From Heracleum sosnowskyi (taxonomy: Eukaryota; Streptophyta; Magnoliopsida; Apiales; Apiaceae), in contig CM061244.1 of NCBI GenBank assembly GCA_030848705.1, positions 110,443,111 through 110,507,110 of the forward strand: 64,000 nucleotides of DNA. The letters run 5' to 3'. Under the pieces are notes generated by a model. The model was not told the origin of the DNA and searched no databases. It worked only from the letters and a program-made list of their open reading frames with translations. The translations under genes and the position numbers were made by a program. Below are positions 45,521-57,000 of the stretch, piece by piece (the first letter of the stretch is position 1; the number at the start of each line of letters is the position of its first letter).

Positions 45521-45865
45521 TTTTCTCTCTCTCCGTCTCTCTCTCTCTCTCTCTCTCAACACAGCCGATCTACAGACATGTATATTTAGAATGTTCTGGG
45601 CTAGGGTTATCTAAGGCCCAACCTCACTAGTCCTTGTACAGGCCCATTTTGCAATTGGCATTTTTCTAGAAAACTTATTTTTATCTAAATTATCTATACT
45701 GTATTTGCCCGCTCGGGTATTAAAATTTTAACCTTTGTATAAATTAATCTTGTTGAGAAAATCAATCATCAATATCTTTATTATATCAATATTCAATCAA
45801 TCAATCAATCAATCCATATATCAATCATCAATATCTTTTATATATCTTTATCTTTTTATTATTAT
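45521..45865. repeat. Leader GA repeat, promoter and (AATC)n repeats
   Basis: A GA dinucleotide run (minus strand) at about 45537-45557 is in the leader of the small gene. Beyond the promoter boxes, 45790-45815 is an AATC simple repeat within AT-rich DNA. Nothing else seen. Confidence 0.6.
45601..45646 (-). promoter_or_regulatory. Telo-box and two site II elements upstream of the small gene
   Basis: On the minus strand, AACCCTAG (45601-45608) and TGGGCC twice (45615-45620 and 45641-45646) lie 80-130 bases upstream of the start codon. Telo-boxes with site II (TGGGCY, TCP-bound) are an established plant promoter pairing. Confidence 0.55.
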
Positions 45866-45867
45866 AT

Positions 45868-46640
45868 TATATTATTATATATATAAAGGAAAACCTCGGA
45901 GCTCTCAGATCGTCCGAAAGCTATTTATCTATTTTTCTAGAGCTTCTGAATTTTAATTCAAAAAAATTAAATTTCCTTATTTAAATTCGAATTTATAGGA
46001 TAGAAAATTAGCAATTGCCTTTTAAATTTTTATTAATAAAGGAAACTAAATATACAATTTTAAAATCTTTTCTTTCTCAATTTTAATTCAATAAAATTAA
46101 AGTTTCTTATATAAATTTGAATTTATAGGATATAAAAAATCTCAATTGCCTTTTAAATCTTTACTAATGGAGGAAACTAAATATACAATTTTAATATTCT
46201 TTCTTTTAAAATATTTAATAATGGAGGAAAGTAAATATACTATTTTAATATTCAACATCTTTATCTTTTTATCTTATCAATTTTTATTTTCTTTCTCTTT
46301 TAATTTATCTTCTTCTTTATATATATAAGGAAAACAACTATGGCATTGTCTGAAAGCTATTTATTTTTCTAGAGCCCCTCAATTTTAATTCAATAAAATT
46401 AAATTTCCCTATTTCCATTCAAATTTTTAAGGAAGAACATAAATATAAATCAATCTTATTTAGAATTTAACTAGTCATAAATTAAAAAAAACTTTATATA
46501 AACTAGATGTCCCAACAAAATTTTTTAGTCTGGCATTCGTCTTCTTTTTCCCTACATATTGCACCTTTTCATGTCTTTTTTTCTCCTTTTTACTTTTATG
46601 TCCATTCTTCTTTAATTTTCGCTTTCGTTACAGGTCATTG
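45868..46640 (+). mobile_element. Helitron-like AT-rich repeat family, plus orientation
   Basis: Two termini of the TATATATAAAGGAAAAC type occur near 45876 and 46318, each followed by a GTC(C/T)GAAAGCTATTTAT segment. The interior and the right part (about 46510-46620, CCAACAAAATTTT onward) are the inverse of 27340-28870. The element lies between the small gene and its duplicate. A CTAG 3' end was not found. Confidence 0.45.
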
Positions 46641-46661
46641 AAGAATAAAAGAATTGGAATT

Positions 46662-47525
46662 TTAAACAAATCCCACGAAAAATTCCGCACTACACAAATC
46701 AAATTAAAAGCAATTCATAACAATAACTGAATGGCAGTTATAAAGAAATTTGATCAATCCAAACATGTCAAAAGATCTTGAAAAGAAGATATGCATCACA
46801 TTGTTGCTTCTTGGATGGTGATTAAAACGATAAACATGTATATTTCTTTTCATGAATGAAAGTGTCTAACAAGGTACATATACCTTACATGGATTCTAGG
46901 CCAGACCCTATATTTTCATAAAAACAAATACCCTGGTGAAACTGTAACGTAAAGTAACTGTGATCATAGAACAATTACACAATATTTCACCAAAGATGGA
47001 GCACGAAATCTAGCTACGATCTGCAGTGAATGCAGAAGTTTGCAAAGCTTCATGTACATGATGAAAAATCTGAAACTTCTTTAATAAAAATTTCATCATA
47101 ACCGGTCTAACTTAGCCAAGTTTATATGTGGAATCATAACAAGTTTGTGTCGTAAATTGCATAACTAGTTTTCTAATCAACTTAAAAGCATATCCATTAT
47201 TCAAGGATAGATCAGAAAAGGGGACATTGCAAAAAAGCAAAGGTAATAAAGGCACAAATAAACAAATACAAAAAAATCAAGACTGAAAACATAAAAAACA
47301 GATCATGATTTTACCTGCATAAAAACATAAAAACATAAAAAGCAAAGGATACGATCCGCTGTCCTGTTTTCATCGAAATACTGAAAACAAAAAACAAATG
47401 GTGTTTTTAGACCAGGTATATTTTAATTATGCGCAAATATTAATAGTAAAACATATCATGATTTTACCTGCACTACTCGCTTACAGCCTCTCCGCCGATC
47501 AACCGACATTCTCTCTTTCCCAAAT
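46662..47525 (-). pseudogene. Broken duplicate of the small two-exon gene
   Basis: This segment repeats 44214-45570 with internal deletions. Exon 1 is kept from GGCTGTAAGCGAG to the donor (about 47467-47493), and the intron with its acceptor is kept, but exon 2 stops after about 29 bases (near 47352) and the original start codon is deleted. A different ATG lies upstream in phase by chance. It cannot make the protein. Confidence 0.8.
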
Positions 47526-47579
47526 TTTTTGTGACTTTTTACGGTAAAATTGACTTTGATCAACATTTACCTATTATTC

Positions 47580-47808
47580 TTTATAATTTAAAGATTTAAA
47601 AAATACATATTAAAGTAATTTAAATATACTTTCTAGTAATATAATTTTTATTATTTTATTATTCATATTAAATATTTAATATTTGGTCAAATTTGACCAT
47701 AAAAAACGTATTATTCTTTTATTAAATAAAGAATTTGAAAAATTCATATTAAAGTAAATTAAATGTATTTTCTAGTAATATAATTTTTATTATTTTATTA
47801 TTCATATT
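47580..47808. repeat. Two-copy ~140-bp AT-rich tandem duplication
   Basis: Text around TCTAGTAATATAATTTTTA and TATTTTATTATTCATATT occurs at about 47631-47670 and again at 47772-47807. The right copy runs straight into the LTR at 47809. Confidence 0.7.
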
Positions 47809-48345
47809 GTTGTGAAACAAAAAACGTACTTGTAAATTGACGGTTAGGGTTTAAGAGCTTTTGAGCTTTAATGGCTGTTCTCGTGTTTCGTGACTAAATC
47901 TGTCCTCACAAGAAGCCTACGTATCTCAATTCGTAATTGAGAATCAAGCCAAAAAACGTAGTTCAATATGATTGAAGGATCGGGTCCTTTATATAGACGT
48001 CAAGAGCCTTGTATTTAGGGTATGTTTGGGAGATTTAGCGAATAAGTCTCCTTCTCTGACAATGGATAAGTATTGTATTCCTTGGTGGACAAGTCTTTTC
48101 TTTATCGTAGGATTATGACTGTGACTAGTTATTTCCTTTAATTGAGATTCTAGATCCTTCTTTGAAGAATTTATCATATTTTGGTCTCCTTTCATGAGCT
48201 GTATATTTTCCCTATTTATTAATTACGAAATAAATAAATAATTAGGGTTTCGGGCCTTTTTTATCGGGCCGTGTTCTTGGACCAATCTAGGTCTAATTAG
48301 TACCTCATTAATTACATTTCTAGGATTACCTTTCTGTCCATATCA
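47809..48345 (-). repeat. 3' LTR of a truncated gypsy-type element
   Basis: On the minus strand a purine tract, AAGTTGGGGGGCAAA (48346-48360), is followed by TGATATGG, and the stretch ends in CACAACA or TTTCACA about 535 bp later. A TATATAAA signal lies near 47985-47993. The polypurine tract marks it as a 3' LTR whose internal part lies to the right. The lineage is uncertain; Tat/Ogre-like is suggested by the minisatellite in the expected 3' untranslated position. Confidence 0.55.
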
Positions 48346-48480
48346 TTTGCCCCCCAACTTCTGAGAAAATCTTTCCGGGTTTTTCACAGAAGTTATTGTT
48401 GATCTATGTGTTTTTCCTCGACTTTTTCTATTTGTAAATAAATAAATAAATGTATTTATTTATTTTAAATTTTTTTTAAG
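48346..48480 (-). other. Polypurine tract and short 3' untranslated remnant
   Basis: The purine tract at 48346-48360 (minus strand) primes plus-strand synthesis in LTR elements. The rest is AT-rich and leads into the minisatellite. Confidence 0.5.
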
Positions 48481-49187
48481 GTATTTTCGACCTCGATTTC
48501 GACCTCAACCTTCGACCTCAGTTGGTTCCAGGTCGAAGGATTCGACCTCAGTTTCCCATATGTTTTCGACCTCAGTCCTTCGACCTCGATCCTCGGTTTC
48601 TTCGACCTCACTTTCGACCTCACTTGGTCCCAGGTCGAAGGATTCGACCTCAATTTCCTATATGTTTTCGACCTCGGCCTTTCGACCGCAATCTAGTACT
48701 TCTTCGATCTCAAATTGGTCTTAGGTCGAACAAATCGACTTCAATTTTATGTACATTTTCGATCTCAGCCTTTCGACCTCAATCTAGTACTTCTTCGACC
48801 TCAAATTGGTCTTAGGTCGAACAAATCGACTTCAATTTTATATACATTTTCGATCTTAGCCTTTCGACCTCAATCTAGTACTTCTTCGACCTCACTTTCG
48901 ACCTCACTTGGTCCCAGGTCGAAGGATTCGACCTCAATTTCCCATATGTTTTCGACCTCAGTCCTTCGACCTCGATCCTGGGTTTCTTCGACCTCACTTG
49001 GTCCCAGGTCGTAGGATTCGACCTCAATTTCCCATATGTTTTCGACCTCAGCCTTTCGACCTCAATCTAGTACTTCTTCGACCTCAAATTGGTCTTAGGT
49101 CGAACAAATCGACTTCAATTTTATATACATTTTTCGATCTCAGCCTTTCAGCCTCAATCTAGTACTTCTTCGACCTCAAATTGGTCC
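48481..49187. repeat. ~90-bp minisatellite, about eight units
   Basis: Units of about 90 bp are built on TTCGACCTCA sub-repeats and come in two types. One has GGTCCCAGGTCGAAGGATTC and CCCATATG. The other has GGTCTTAGGTCGAACAAATC and CAATCTAGTACTTC. Type order is mixed. Because 90 is a multiple of three, open frames appear on both strands (48465-49162); these are not genes. Confidence 0.92.
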
Positions 49188-49719
49188 CAAATCCGGGGTC
49201 AGGGATTTGGAGTAGTCATACCTCTTAATGAATCATGAACGATCCTTAAACTCTCGTCTCGTCACTTATTTATCCCTTGAAGGTTCGTCCGGTCTTATTA
49301 TTAGACCTCAAGTAACACACCACATCTTTAACAATCGGCACACTTTCTACAAGATTCTTCCCTTGACCCACCATGGGGTCTTCCTCTAGATCCTCCTATG
49401 GATCTTCCTTTATCGGGTCTCCGTCCATTTCAAGGAGCGCATCATCAAATGCCTACTCGAAGGCCTCGGGATCTGGTATCTCAGAGTCCCATCCATCTAT
49501 AACTCATACGAATCGAGGTGACTAACCATGAAGTCCTAAGTACGGTTTCCCAAAAGAAGTCCCCTCTCGGGCTTCATCTTAAACAGTCATGGTCATGTCC
49601 TCTAACCCGACTACTAACTCAATTTGAGCTCTAGATGTTCTTATCATTATTAAGGGCATTGTAAGACTCGATCTCCTATCGTTTCTGAGGACTGTAACCT
49701 AATGCTCTGATACCATTTC
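49188..49719 (-). repeat. Truncated internal region of a second LARD-like copy
   Basis: 49218-49719 matches 58113-58616 with about four differences by eye, including the primer site (49704-49715). It follows the LTR at 49720-54013 in element order. At its left it jumps to about 30 bases of LTR-end text (49188-49217), then to the minisatellite, so the rest of this copy is gone. GTCA is shared at the jump. Confidence 0.85.
49704..49715 (-). other. LARD primer-binding site, left copy
   Basis: The minus strand reads TGGTATCAGAGC, initiator-Met tRNA complement, four bases from the LTR edge at 49720. The same site recurs at 58601-58612. Confidence 0.93.
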
Positions 49720-52700
49720 TGTAACAGCCTCAAATCCGGGGTCAGGGATTTGGAGTAGTCACGATCCATGTACTCCTTGCCTTACCTGTATTACTCACCC
49801 CATTCATAATTCACCTGCTCATGACCCCACCATATATGTCTCACACACACACACACACAGGCTAGAGTCTCAGAAACGACACACTACAACAACTGCGGAA
49901 TAAATAATTTTTATTACAATACCCAAATGTCTTTTGAATTTGTTACTAATACAATTTCTAAGTATTGTTACATTACCAACTTAGCCTTCTGATGTTCACA
50001 ATCGTCTCATACCATGCATGTCTATACATAAGTTGAATACCAAAAGCCGTAGCCTGATTTGATTGGTTCGTACTACTCTCGGGATCACTGCTAGAAATTG
50101 TTTATGGAAATGCCTTGCGAGGCATGTGCCGTCCCATTGGCATCCTGCTTCGCTGCTATATAATATATATAAAACAATAGCAAGAGTGAGCGATAGCTCG
50201 GCACGAAAAAGCTGTCGTAAAGTTAATGAAAGTATGGCATAATTCTGCCTTTAATTCAACCCAGAAATAAAGCGGGTATAAGACAATAATTTGTCAAATA
50301 TCTCGATACTGAAATCATTTCCTTATCGGAATGTATTCCAAAAATAGTACCATTGCTGTATTTCAATTATCATTTCCATAATACTCTGCAACTTTCGATA
50401 TTCATACTATGAACAAAGTTCTAGTATAATATAAAAGATGAAGTAATAAGGTAACTCAGTATATCATTTCCGTAAAATATCTGTTATATAAAATATAAGC
50501 AGACTATCAACATATAACTTAAAAGATGAAGTTATAAGGAAAATTCAATATAAGGTTTCCGTAACCCAAAATCCACTTATGCATATATATATCATTAATC
50601 AGGTTTTATCAGAGTCATAACTCATAAGATAAAAGATGAAGTTGCAGGAATTTCCAAATATCATCTTTCATATCAAACATTTACCTCATATCATAATTTG
50701 GAAATAAAGACAGTGTAAATATTTCCAATCCATTTTCTAAACTCATCTGATTTCATATATCTTTTCCATAAATCATATACCTTTGTGTAATTTCATATGC
50801 TTTCTTATAAACTCATATGCTTGTATAAACTTGAATAAGCTAGCGTAAACTTTCTTTCTCTGAAAACTTGCATAAAACATGTTCTTTCATGGATGATGAA
50901 CTATAGATGGAGATGCTAGGCGCCGAAGATACCCCTACGATGATCAGTCGCAAGATGTATCCCCCTGGTCTTTTTCTACGTAGAAGGGAAGAATAGACAG
51001 TCTCTCACTGACCTATCTCCCCGCCTTCGGTTGTAGGTGGGAAGAACAGACCCGTTCAATAGTCCGTCAGTCTGTTACTCTCCTCTTACCCTACGGTCGG
51101 GCACTTACTTATCATCTAAGGGAAGAACAGACCCGTTCATAGTCCGTTGGTCTTATTGTAATTCCCTTAGGGGACCGGCGCTACTCAGTCCCTTACATAT
51201 TCTCCGAGTTCGAGTGAATCCATGACTCTGAAACATAAAGTTCCTTTCCCTTTTTCCCCAAGTATACGACTCCACAAAGTAGTCATATCTGGTTGGAAAG
51301 GAAAATTCACCCATATTTCCCAAGCTGATGCTTGTTAATGGATACGACTTATTCCACGGATCTTACTCCTCGAGTCTTGAGGAAGTAATCAAAATCATTT
51401 TGATAGTAGCATACAAAGCTGTTAAATAGTTTCGAAAGATTTAGGACCGGACAGTCCACTTGGAACAAACATATAATCTTGAGAGAGGTCCCATGAGTCT
51501 TGTAGTTTGAGCGAACATTTAAGTCTTTCCGAATATAAACTTAAAAGGGAAATAGATTTGGGAACCTTCTCTAATTATATTTATAACTGTCCGAATAAAA
51601 CTTTATTAGTTATCTAGGGTTAAAGAATAGTTTTCACAAAATACTTCCCTAAGAAGTAGGGCTTTAAATAATTAATGAAAACTATATTTAATAAAGAATA
51701 TTTATTTAGAAGTAATTCCCAAATACTTTCTTAACAAAAGAATGGATAATAAATTAATCACCTTATACTTAGGCACATCCTTAGCAGTTTAAACCCAAAT
51801 AATCTTCTGTTTATAAATCATTTAACCGGATTAATTATAATAATATAATAATATACCCCTAGATAACAACTGATACCATTCCCGGTCCGTAGTATAAATA
51901 CGGAGTATATACCCCCTACTGAGGGTTTTTCTTAACATATCGGCTTATAAATATTGCCATAACCATAGCTTATAAGTCCAACTTACACTAATAACTTTTA
52001 CTTAGCATCATAAGTATTGTTTCGAAATTATGAACACATAGCATATATCTCAATATCTTTTATTTATCACAACAACAGTTTATAGAGGCATAGGTTTGAA
52101 AACTTGCCTGATGCTCGAGAAGTGATAGGGGTTCGCGACGATGCCGGACAATCTAGACAAAGTCAAAGAAAACGCACGATTAATCCCCTGGATAATCCAC
52201 TTATACTCAATGCTTAAACACGTAAGCGAAACACAACCAAAGAATTACTAGCTCGTTATAGGCTCATACTAAGTCCATGTTTAATCGACAATTACTTAAG
52301 TCGTAGGTTTAGTCCGAAATCGATCCTCGAATACAAGTTATACTTAACCATTTACAACATTGGTTTCTAAGTCATGTTCTTAGTGGTTTTCACTTGCGCA
52401 ACCTCGGCTAAGACATTTTTATAAAATCGAAAAATAATCTTTTTAATCCGAATCTTTTTCGTGAGCCTTCCTAACTGTCTCTAGTATTATTCCTAAAAGT
52501 TTCACATTTTAATATGGCTTCTAAGTGGTCCAAATATAGCCTCAAAGTGACTGACCAGAGATGGGTTGTTCCTCCGAACGGCGTTTACTAAAACTCACTT
52601 TTCTCTTAAACCGTAAATCGGATTAACATGATTTTTGCGCTCACGTAAACTAGAAACAAGGCTATACACACTCATGTTTATCATTGAACCAAAAGAGGCA

Positions 52701-54013
52701 GTTAAGTTTTCGGATTCTAGGCAGTTTATAGAGTTACCGAAAATCGGGCATTACGACGGCTTAAAATCGAATAATCCAATTTTTGTCACAACATAACCAA
52801 GCCACACCGGGCATACCATACATCCACAACCTCAACAAACAACCATCATACACCTCTAAGATCAGTGGTGAGGCTCAAATCCAACACCCATCATTTTACA
52901 CATTTAAACAAAGCCAAACAATCACTAAATCACTTAATCATGATCTTAACTTTACATGAACATCAAAACCACTTCAAAACTCATATAAACAAAAAGGGGC
53001 AGAGGTTTTTATACCTTCCTTGAAGCTTCCCAAGCATCAACAATGGCTAATCTAGGCTTGGGGTGCTTGGATGATCCTTATATAGCTTGAACCCATGGAA
53101 ACAAAACCATAAAAACAAGTAGTTACTATTCATCGTCTTTCTTAATCACTAAAATCAGATGAGTAAAACACAGAGGTGAGGCGAGCGCTTACCATAGTTG
53201 CGTAGAGCTTCTCGAGAGCTTCGATTTGAGTGGTGGAACGCCAAAAACGGACAAGGGAATCACAAGTTATGAGCATTTCTTTCTCCACCATTTTCTCTCT
53301 TTTTCTCTCTCGGGTTTTCTCTTCAAAGGTGGGGGAGTTTCTTGCTTTGGCTGATATTTTGTGGTTAAAAAGGGGGGTGAGTCATCACTTTTATTGCTTA
53401 GTCAGTGGACACGTGTCAAGCATGCAGGAGGGTGGCTAAAGTAGCTTTACGGGTTCGTTTCCTTTCACATGGATGATCCAAATGTTGCATCCCTCGAATT
53501 AATCTTGTTACATATTACTTCCATGTCTATATTTAATCCTGTAAATGTCTCGTTGTTCCGTCTTGGAACGATTCGAAATATTTCCTAAAAAGAGCGAATA
53601 AAACTCTACGCGATTCTCGTAGTGAATAGTACCTATTCACTATTCATTCCAACAATCGAATCCTTAAATCGACTTTAATAAAATAATAAAATTCCAAAAT
53701 ATTAAATCCTCAAATCCTCAAATTTAATATCTCATTTCTTGAATATAATAATATATAATTCACTGCCCGGTCAAATACTACACCAAAATAAAATTTGGAA
53801 TTTCTGAATTCCGATCGTCTTTGCATTCACTTATTTACTCCGTAGATCACTAATATGACTTCGGAATATCCACACTACGTCTCGTACATAGGTGGCATGA
53901 AAAATTTTCTTAACCCTCAAAATCACTATTCATTCACCAAATTCACTATTCACTGATGCACTTAATCATAATAAGAAAAGTTTTAAATTTTTCCAAAAAT
54001 TAGGGTTATTACA
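49720..54013 (-). repeat. 4.3-kb LTR of a LARD-like gypsy derivative
   Basis: The repeat is bounded by TGTAAC (49720) and TTATTACA (54013). On the minus strand a purine tract precedes it (54014-54026) and a primer site follows it, so it serves as 3' LTR of the right unit and 5' LTR of the left remnant. 49720-50827 matches 58617-59708 closely, with small indels (one of about 24 bp near 50200). A TATATAAG signal (minus strand, about 53076-53085) lies 930 bases inside. No coding frame. Length near 4.3 kb with a non-coding interior is the LARD pattern. Confidence 0.88.
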
Positions 54014-57000
54014 GTCTCCCATCCTTAAAAGGATTCCGTCCCGGAATCAGCTTAGGAATGACTGGGGGTACTTCTCTCCCATTGCACTTTCTAACTCCCA
54101 GGTGGATTCTTCCACCTCTTGTTTTTCCACAAACCTCTCACTAGCTTGGCAACCTCGTCACTTAGCACTTGCTCTTTTCTATCCGTGATTTCCACATGTT
54201 GTTCTTTGTAAGTCAGACCAGGTTGTATATCCACCTGCTCGTACTCTAACATATGCCGGGCATCTATAGTATACTGACGTAGCATTGACACATGAACCCC
54301 GTTATGGCCTAATGAATCTTGGGCTCACTTCCCTTTCTTTCCAAATCTCATTAATTCCTTCCACGAGGATATCTTTAGCATCACGAATCGCTAACCTCAT
54401 ACTCTCTATCTTGTTTGTACAGAAATACACCAGCATAAACTTGTTTGTCATTCATCAACTTGCCACTTAGCTTATCAGTAGCAGTACTATCTCTATACTC
54501 GCGGGCTTAGTCCGCATACTTTCTCTGTTTGTCTTGGTTGTCACTAGCCGCTTGTTGGTGAAATCTTTTTGTCTTTCTAGTTTGTTGGACTAACTTGGGT
54601 TTTGTGTAAAATCTCATCCTTTAATTTCCGACAATTCGGAACCATCTCTGTCTCATTTTAATTAAGGGTATCGGCCACCACATTGGCCTTCCCCGGATGG
54701 TAGTGTATCTTACAGTCATAATCCTAGGTCAATTCTAGCCATTTCTCCATCTCATGCTATCTACTATCACGGGTAACTCAAAGCCAATTCATTACATTCC
54801 ATAAAATTTGTGGGTACATTAGTCAACCCAAAATAACCTCGCTGAAAACTCGAAGTGTCTATTCCTAGTACGAATCGCAGTCTTGGGTATATCCTCGGAT
54901 TTAACTTCCAACTGGTGATACCCAGTTCTTAAATAAATTTGGAAATACACAGCGTTCTTCCGCTGATCAAACAATCATTTACAAGGGTACCTATTCTCCA
55001 TGTCGAACTCATACAACTCTCGAGGTTCGATACATAATCTTGTGCTAACATCTTTTTCTCTTACAACAACACCGGGCTCTCCATGGTGGTACACTGGGTC
55101 TTATCATACCCTTATACAACAACTCTTGTAACTGAGTCACTAACCCTTTCATTCCCATTATACTCTGAATACTCGGTATTCATTCTCATGTCATCCAAAT
55201 CGATATCTGGTAGCTCATTAAAACCTTGTACAATCTCCCAAAACTATTGTAGTTCCCTTTATACTTGGTATCTCTTTTCTTGGCGTCAACCATAAGAGCT
55301 AATTAAGCCTCGTATTTCTGACGTAATAGTTTCTTAGTCTGAACTATATTCAAGAATCTCTAAATCTGCCTCCATCCTTTAATTATTACTCTTTTTCCTT
55401 GCAATCAATTGGCTCCATTGGGTGTCAACCAACCCATCCTTATTATAATATCAACTTCTCCTAACTTGAAAGGAATCAGGTCTATCAAAAGTGTCGACCT
55501 CATATTTCTAGTTCACAACCTAGATGTACCAGTCCTATGGGAAAATCCCTTGATTGACTATTTCTACTTGTAATTATTCCCTTAGCAGCTTGGCCTTAAG
55601 GTTTAATTGTCATGCAACTTCTTGATATACAACGATACATTAGCTCTGTCTAAACAGTATAGAAGGGCACCTGCTATTTAAAGGTCCTGACAGTGGGCTG
55701 CTTGTTGGAGGTAGCCCTGGTTGAAACCTACTGGCTCTTTTTTTTTCTGTGTTCACAAACTCCGGAACAAACCTCAATAATTCGGAAAACATGGCCTCAG
55801 ACTCGGTCACAGTCATGGTTTCTTGTTTTAACTCTTTAACGTTCATTTTCATCCGGGTCTCCATATATTTCCGAAAATTATTCCTCTAGAACCACACACG
55901 CTGCACCTCTCCCAAGTCACAATATCATCTCCCTCTGACTCCATCATCAGTACTTATCTTGCTAACCCAGAGGTAGTGTCCATTCGTAAACAACTCCTCC
56001 AAAATCTCAATCCCACTATAGGGCATCTATCTAACACCGTTGTCACTGGAGTTCACGGCACATCGCTATTTCTTTCACATATATCGATTGGCACGCTTTC
56101 CATTATCATAATATCCTTGGGAGAATAAACCAATTTCATCGATATGTCACTAACATTCTATTCGTTTTAGAGATTCGCTCTTGTCATAGGCGATTTCGTT
56201 GCGAATCTAATTCATATCAGCGAATTTTGACTTATTTGACCTGGTTGGCCTCCCCTTAGAATTCAATGAGGATAACAAAAATTATGGGGCCTTGAAAAGA
56301 CAGCTCCCATATCAAGGAAAACGTCACACACTGGTTATGAGTTTTAAGGTAACCTTATTGGAGGTAAAAGAATTTACCGAGAGATCAACATGATCATAAG
56401 AACTCAACGTTGTGTGCCTCGATTGAGACATTACTAAATGTAATTAGCCTTCTTGTATTTCACAACTTACAAGTGATGGCGTCCCATCAGACTCCTATCA
56501 CACAGACAGATAGTCCTTGTAGCCCCTATAAATATAGGGTTGTTCGTCTCAGTGGAAGTTGAAAAGTATGAAAGCAATTTCGAGATCAATTTAATGATTA
56601 TCGCCTTTCGACAATATTTCTCAAAGGAATACCTTGGATTAAAATTGAACATATTCCAAAGGTGCGATTTACAAGAAAGGATAGCCATAAAGATACTGGT
56701 ATTCACAAACAAGTGGTGAGGTATCACCATAGGGTCATTCATTATTTGAAGAAAAGTGAAGGCTTAAATAACATCATTTGGCAGGGCTTCGAAAGCCTGA
56801 AAGTAGGCATTGTGACAGCCTCTGGCACAATTGAAACTGAATATGGTTTAGCACAAGTGTTATAAAACAACTTCGAAGAGGGAATATACCCTTTATCAGA
56901 ATTCTTTCCTGGAGAGAGGTCGAGATAGATCATAGATTGGGGAGGTACCCCACATAATTTGCAAATGGGGAGGGTACTACCAAAGTCTCTACGGATGCCT

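Noticed and set aside
47494..47525. New start codon making the duplicated small gene functional
   Set aside because: An in-phase ATG exists by chance after a deletion, but most of exon 2 is missing.
48465..49162. Several frames rich in Arg/Ser/Pro on both strands
   Set aside because: All come from the 90-bp minisatellite, whose length is a multiple of three.
48481..49187. Possible CRISPR array
   Set aside because: Units are contiguous diverged minisatellite repeats without unique spacers, in a plant genome with no cas genes.
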